From: Albula goreensis
Taxonomy: Eukaryota > Chordata > Actinopteri > Albuliformes > Albulidae
DNA: 64,000 nucleotides
Direction of reading: 5' to 3'
Assembly: GCA_022829145.1 (NCBI GenBank)
Contig: CM040741.1
Coordinates: 49,632,180-49,696,179 of the forward strand
Numbering within the stretch: position 1 is the stretch's first letter; every line of letters starts with the position of its first letter. A program made the position numbers and the translations under genes. This document shows positions 60,165 to 64,000 of this stretch, one piece after another. The notes below the pieces were generated by a model that had not been told where the DNA came from, ran no database searches, and saw only the letters and a program-made list of their open reading frames with translations.

Positions 60165-61145
60165 GATCATCTACTGCCTGTCATTGAAGCAGAGTAGAGA
60201 GAGTGAGAACTAGTGTCTCTCCTAACATGAAAGTGTTGAAAGAGTTTGAGAAGAAAAAGTAAAAGAATGGACATGCCTTTTCCATTTACATGTCTGGCTA
60301 CGTGTATGTCCACTTCAATCTTTTTTTCTTGTTTTTGTGGATCTTGAGGGGAGTATCTACATCGTTTTTGTGTTCGTTTTTTGCAAATATCACTTCTATT
60401 TTTTATATCACTTCTGCTAATAACATGCATGAAGCTTCTGTTCCATTTCCACTTCTGTGTTCTGTTTGCACACAAGTGTGTATCAATTATAGAACCTCTG
60501 TCAGTAGACAGTGCTAGATGTATATGTTTCATGAAGGTCAGTAAGCATTACAAAGGCTTCTGTCCCACCAGAGTAAGGTGGCTAAGCTAGCCATGGTATC
60601 CTCAGATCACACCTGTATAATACTGTGTGGTATGTGGTAAATATAGTTTTTACTGGCTTGAATTCTACCAAACCAGGCATTTATTTGGACAAAAGGTGAC
60701 TGATACATCTGAATACAAGTGTTGAACCAACTTGATAAGAACACAATTGTTATTACTTTCAGGGACATCAGAATTTCTGGTGAATTTTGAGTCCTAGACA
60801 TGTTTTCACTAAGCTGTTGAATTGAGATTCACAGCTACATTGCCAAAGTCAGTACTGTTCAGGGTAGGCCAATCCAGTAAGTCTGTGTTAATAACTATAA
60901 ATCATAAAGCTATGAAAAACAAGAGGGAAAAAAAACAGAATTAAAGGGCAGTGTCCATGACTTATTCCAGATTAATACATTAATAACTGAAAATGAAGCC
61001 CTATTTCTGTATTTGCAGTTTGCCATCAGCCCCTGGCCTTTGCTGGCATAGAGGAGAGGTTGGGTATGAGGAGGAGGGGTGGTCAGTGGTTGTCCAAAGA
61101 CAAAAGTACATGAAATATCTTGACTTGTCTGAAGGTCCTCACCTC
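60165..61145. other. AT-rich gene-free stretch
   Basis: Overlapping frames of 121 codons (60167-60532, minus) and 75 and 69 codons (plus) have no recognisable domain. Nothing else stands out. Confidence 0.4.
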
Positions 61146-61149
61146 AGGG

Positions 61150-61345
61150 GACCTCATTAGCAACTGGGTCATGCGCCGTGTGTGATCTGATTCCAGCTCC
61201 AGACGTGTAGTGGCTCGCCCAAATTAATTGGGCACATCCAGCAGTTATATTTAACCGCACAAGCCTCTTTCGACACCAGAAAGAGCACTCTCTCTCTCTC
61301 TCTCTCTCTTTATGTCCGCTCAGAGAATTGCTCAATTTACATTAG
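61150..61345. promoter_or_regulatory. Candidate conserved non-coding element with near-palindrome and (CT)n
   Basis: CpG-bearing complex sequence (CATGCGCCGTGTG, AGACGTGTAG) with an inverted repeat GCCCAA/TTGGGC around ATTAA (61217-61233). A (CT)n tract lies at 61288-61309. The short minus-strand frame has no domain. Confidence 0.35.
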
Positions 61346-61349
61346 GCTG

Positions 61350-62570
61350 AGACATAACGTTCTCACAGCCTTCTCACAACATTGCAGCAAAGCTCCCCAC
61401 TGTTGTTGCAAATCTCTGGGGTGCTCTTTTCTTGTAAGAGGTGACACAAAAACAGCATTATAAATGTTTTTAATGAGGACACAGCTGCTCTTAAAGGATA
61501 TTAATATGATTTTTTTACAGTAGAAAGGACACCACTTCCCTTCTACTGTCCTCTTCCACACAAATTCCCTTGAAACATGGAGCATTTATGAGGGAAATTA
61601 ATCATACACTCAGTAATGAATCAAGCAACCAGTTCTGTTTGGGTCATGAGAAAATAGTAATTGAATAAACAAAAATAAAATATCTGTGCAAGGTTCCCAT
61701 TACTTTTAATGTTTCTCTGACCTTCAGTTTCTTGTGTTTGAAAGTGCATTGTTAAACATTTATTTTGAATCAAGTTGCTCACAACACCCAATTCACTACT
61801 TAGCTTGTAGGACATTTAATTAATTAAATATTGAAGCAGAATCATATTGAGATACCCACATATTGCATTTAATAAAGAGTTAAAATGTATATATACAATA
61901 TGTTTGGCACATAACTGCTTAATAGCAATGCAGGCATTCACCTGAAGTACAAGCCTTGTAACAATTTCAATATAAAAAGTTCAAATGTAGCCAAGTTGGC
62001 CATACTGCATGATGTGTGCTAGCTGCTCCATTCTATCACAGTGCCCCTACGATGTGTCATTTGAAAGTAGCTTTAGGCTAACTGCTCCTCCACTCTAAAA
62101 TCCAACACAATAGCGGTGCAACAGCATACTCTGAAACATTTGTAACAGCCTGATCGTTGTTTTCAGCTCACCAGCTGAAATAGCACTGAAGAAGGCAACA
62201 TAACTGAGGAAGATACTGGGGGAACACACTGTGGGGTAGCGTTGTGGAAGTGATGCAGCACCTGTGTGGGAATATTGCATGACTTGGGGGGGTGTTACAA
62301 CACAGCTACAAACAAAGACTTATGAGGTGTGCACTGCTGTGTTAGCTGAAATCCTCCTTCCTCAGACAATACCAAGTCCAAACAAATGCCATTGGCTAAA
62401 TCGGTAGCAGTTATGGTCACTAACTGCACACAACTTACACAAATGTCATGAAGGTACAAACAAACAAACAAACAAACAAACAAATTGACTGAAAGGTATG
62501 TCCATAAAGGAGAAAATGCTATCAACCTATCAACCACAGCTCTTTATGTTGGTAAAGCCACCACTGTTCA
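61350..62570. other. AT-rich stretch, no recognised gene
   Basis: A (CAAA)n microsatellite lies at 62457-62484 (about 7 units). Minus-strand frames of 60-82 codons are unsupported. Confidence 0.45.
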
Positions 62571-62574
62571 TGCA

Positions 62575-62765
62575 CTATAACAAATTGCTGTAATTTCCAC
62601 AGTAAAATTTTACAGTAACTTCTTGCTCTGTCATTTTACAAAGCTTGACTGTTATAACACAAAGCATCATGGGGTCAAAATAATTACACTAGCTAAGAGC
62701 ATTTTTCCACAGTAGTATTGTAAAATTACAGACAATTTGTGTTCTGACTGTAGATAAGTAGTACA
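62575..62765. repeat. Candidate foldback MITE with ACAGTAAAATT-type inverted words
   Basis: GTAAAATTTTAC (62612-62623 area) is a perfect 12-bp palindrome. Around it, CTGTAATTTCCACAG, ACAGTAACTTC, GCTCTGTCATTTTAC, CCACAGTAGTATTGTAAAATTACAG and CTGTAG words alternate in direct and inverted form. From memory this resembles a very abundant class of fish short repeats. There is no coding capacity. Confidence 0.45.
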
Positions 62766-63312
62766 GTTAAATGCTGTTGATATCGGATTGTGTTGCACAA
62801 GGTGGTTTGAAAGAGATGCTTGACATGAGAGCATTTGAAGAGCAAAAGTGGTGTCCATCCACTCATTCCTAGTAAGTAAGTTGAATGTAAAAAACCTACA
62901 AAATTAAAATGTGATTCAACTTGTTAGTTAACATAACCTAAGTTGACTGTGTATCAACCTGGTTTGCATACCTCCAAATAAAATTCCACTATCCCAGGTG
63001 AATCAGTTTAATGGTAAATGGAAAGTAAAAGTACAGTTGATATAATGTTACAATGCGACTACACATTGTTAGCTAACCCATTTAAAATATCCCTGATAAC
63101 TGAGCGGTAACTGAGCATGGAAGACTTAATCTAATGTCTATGTGTTGTAATGTCCGACATGAAGCAGAAACCAGACCACCTCAGTGAGCACCAATGTAAA
63201 GCCAGGACGTCAGCTTGTTTTTTATTAGCAAACATTAGCTAACTAAAGCAAGCTTAAGTTAAGCTAGAGTTAGCTATTTGCACTAGCCCTATCACCTGCA
63301 GAACAGGGGGAC

Positions 63313-63405
63313 TGCCCATTGGTCCGAAGGCCCATTTTTCCAAAACCTAATAGTTTGTCAGATGTTTTATTGAGCCAAAAGCCCCATAGTCCAATGGCCA
63401 TTAAC
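63313..63405. repeat. Degenerate CCCATTGGTCCGAAG-type direct repeats
   Basis: GCCCATTGGTCCGAAG (63314-63329), GCCCATTTTTCCAAAACC (63330-63347) and GCCCCATAGTCCAATGGCC (63381-63399) are diverged copies of one word. Its NNCCATTGGTCCGAA form is, from memory, seen in fish genomes as short dispersed repeats. Confidence 0.4.
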
Positions 63406-63886
63406 GTTGGCAAAGGAGTTTAAATTTTCCCAACCTTATCGGTAATTGAATGCAAGGCTACTCCAATATGACGTGTGTTTTGCAACTTTTGCATCATTTA
63501 GCTACAGGTGCAGGGGAAACCGTGTGCATTGAAGACGATTTTATGGTGAAAACACTTGTCATCAATGTGATTGTGTTTTACTGTAGAATAATTTTCTGTG
63601 GCATTTTAAAATTTGACAGATTTGGGATTCAGCATGAGCTCCATGCTAATTTAGCAGCTTAGTTAGCTCAAGTAAGCTAAGTTGGTTAGCCTTGTGGCAC
63701 TCTGTAGAACAATTGGGGTGTGGGTTGTGAAACACTCGTCTTCTGGTTGTGACACCAATTGATGGTATAGCCAAATGTGGTTAGTTAAAGATGTGTTTAT
63801 TGTTTTTGTGTTGTTTTTTTTGGACGCACAACCTTAATTACTTTTTTTTCTTAGTTATGTTTTCTCTCTTTTTTTCCTCTTCTTAG
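63400..63886 (+). other. Intron-like sequence ending in a strong 3' splice site
   Basis: No recognisable coding sequence. The 70-codon frame at 63450-63662 has no domain. The end has a possible branch point (TTAAT, 63833-63837), 24 uninterrupted pyrimidines at 63861-63884 and AG at 63885-63886, a textbook vertebrate acceptor. Confidence 0.65.
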
Positions 63887-64000
63887 CCCAGAAGTGTATC
63901 CCTGCAAACAGTGTGCCCATGAGAGTAAAACTATAATAGATTTTACTCATCATATGAAACTTCACAATTATTCACCAAACTGCCCTTTTGCCTGTGGTGT
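63887..64000 (+). CDS. Partial exon of a C2H2 zinc-finger protein gene
   Basis: After the acceptor AG at 63886 the exon starts with one base of a split codon and stays open to the window end. The frame reads PEVYPCKQCAHESKT and onward. It contains a complete finger: Cys at 63903-63905 and 63912-63914, His at 63951-63953 and 63963-63965, spacing C-x2-C-x12-H-x3-H. A second Cys pair follows (63981-63983 and 63993-63995). Such fingers usually bind DNA or protein. The PNCPFACG join resembles, from memory, a multi-copy family of uncharacterised fish proteins with paired fingers. In the same frame a stop lies at 63852-63854 and there is no ATG after it, so the exon must be spliced from upstream. 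The gene continues beyond the window. Confidence 0.75.

Noticed and set aside
60167-60532. 121-codon minus-strand frame as a gene
   Set aside because: No recognisable motif, overlapping plus-strand frames of similar length, and no splice or promoter context.

Overview
The window looks like nuclear DNA of a ray-finned fish, most likely a teleost. The evidence is AT-rich unique sequence, very many long (CA)n/(TG)n and (TA)n microsatellites, tRNA-derived SINEs with the tail motif common in fish, a fish-type Penelope-like retroelement remnant, a CR1/L2-like LINE remnant, and one spliced exon of a C2H2 zinc-finger gene. No bacterial or viral gene organisation is present. Nearly all open frames are short and unsupported, and many are poly-(Val-Cys) or poly-(Thr-His) readings of dinucleotide repeats.

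Layout: 1-58.5 kb is essentially a gene desert. It holds single-copy AT-rich DNA, scattered GC- and CpG-richer islands of complex sequence with homeodomain-like cores (candidate conserved non-coding elements, for example 1.9-2.1, 6.0-6.3, 31.6-32.0, 35.3-35.6, 39.8-40.1 and 53.0-53.5 kb), about twenty microsatellites, and decayed mobile elements. The recognisable elements in this part are three SINE-like pieces (about 0.8-1.0, 7.1-7.3 and 14.9-15.0 kb), an 827-bp hAT-like non-autonomous transposon with an 8-bp target duplication (12,668-13,494) that carries a nested MER2/Tigger-like mariner-type MITE, and a 5'-truncated LINE with decayed reverse transcriptase (about 43.5-45.6 kb).

The right end is a nest of elements: a minus-strand Penelope-like element 3' part with GIY-YIG endonuclease remnants (58.65-59.42 kb), a tRNA SINE (59.43-59.65 kb) and a second, inverted copy of the hAT-like terminus (59.71-59.89 kb). 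At about 62.6 kb there is a candidate foldback repeat. The last 114 bases are the only coding sequence I would defend: a 3' splice site with a 24-base pyrimidine tract, followed by an open exon encoding one complete C2H2 finger and the start of a second, running off the window.

No operon, rRNA, confident tRNA, CRISPR array or prophage was seen. I found no new biochemical system. The most informative items are the nested MER2-like element, the Penelope remnant, the terminal zinc-finger exon, a perfect 22-bp palindrome around a TAATTA core, and the candidate enhancers. All family assignments rest on motif recognition from memory, not on database searches.
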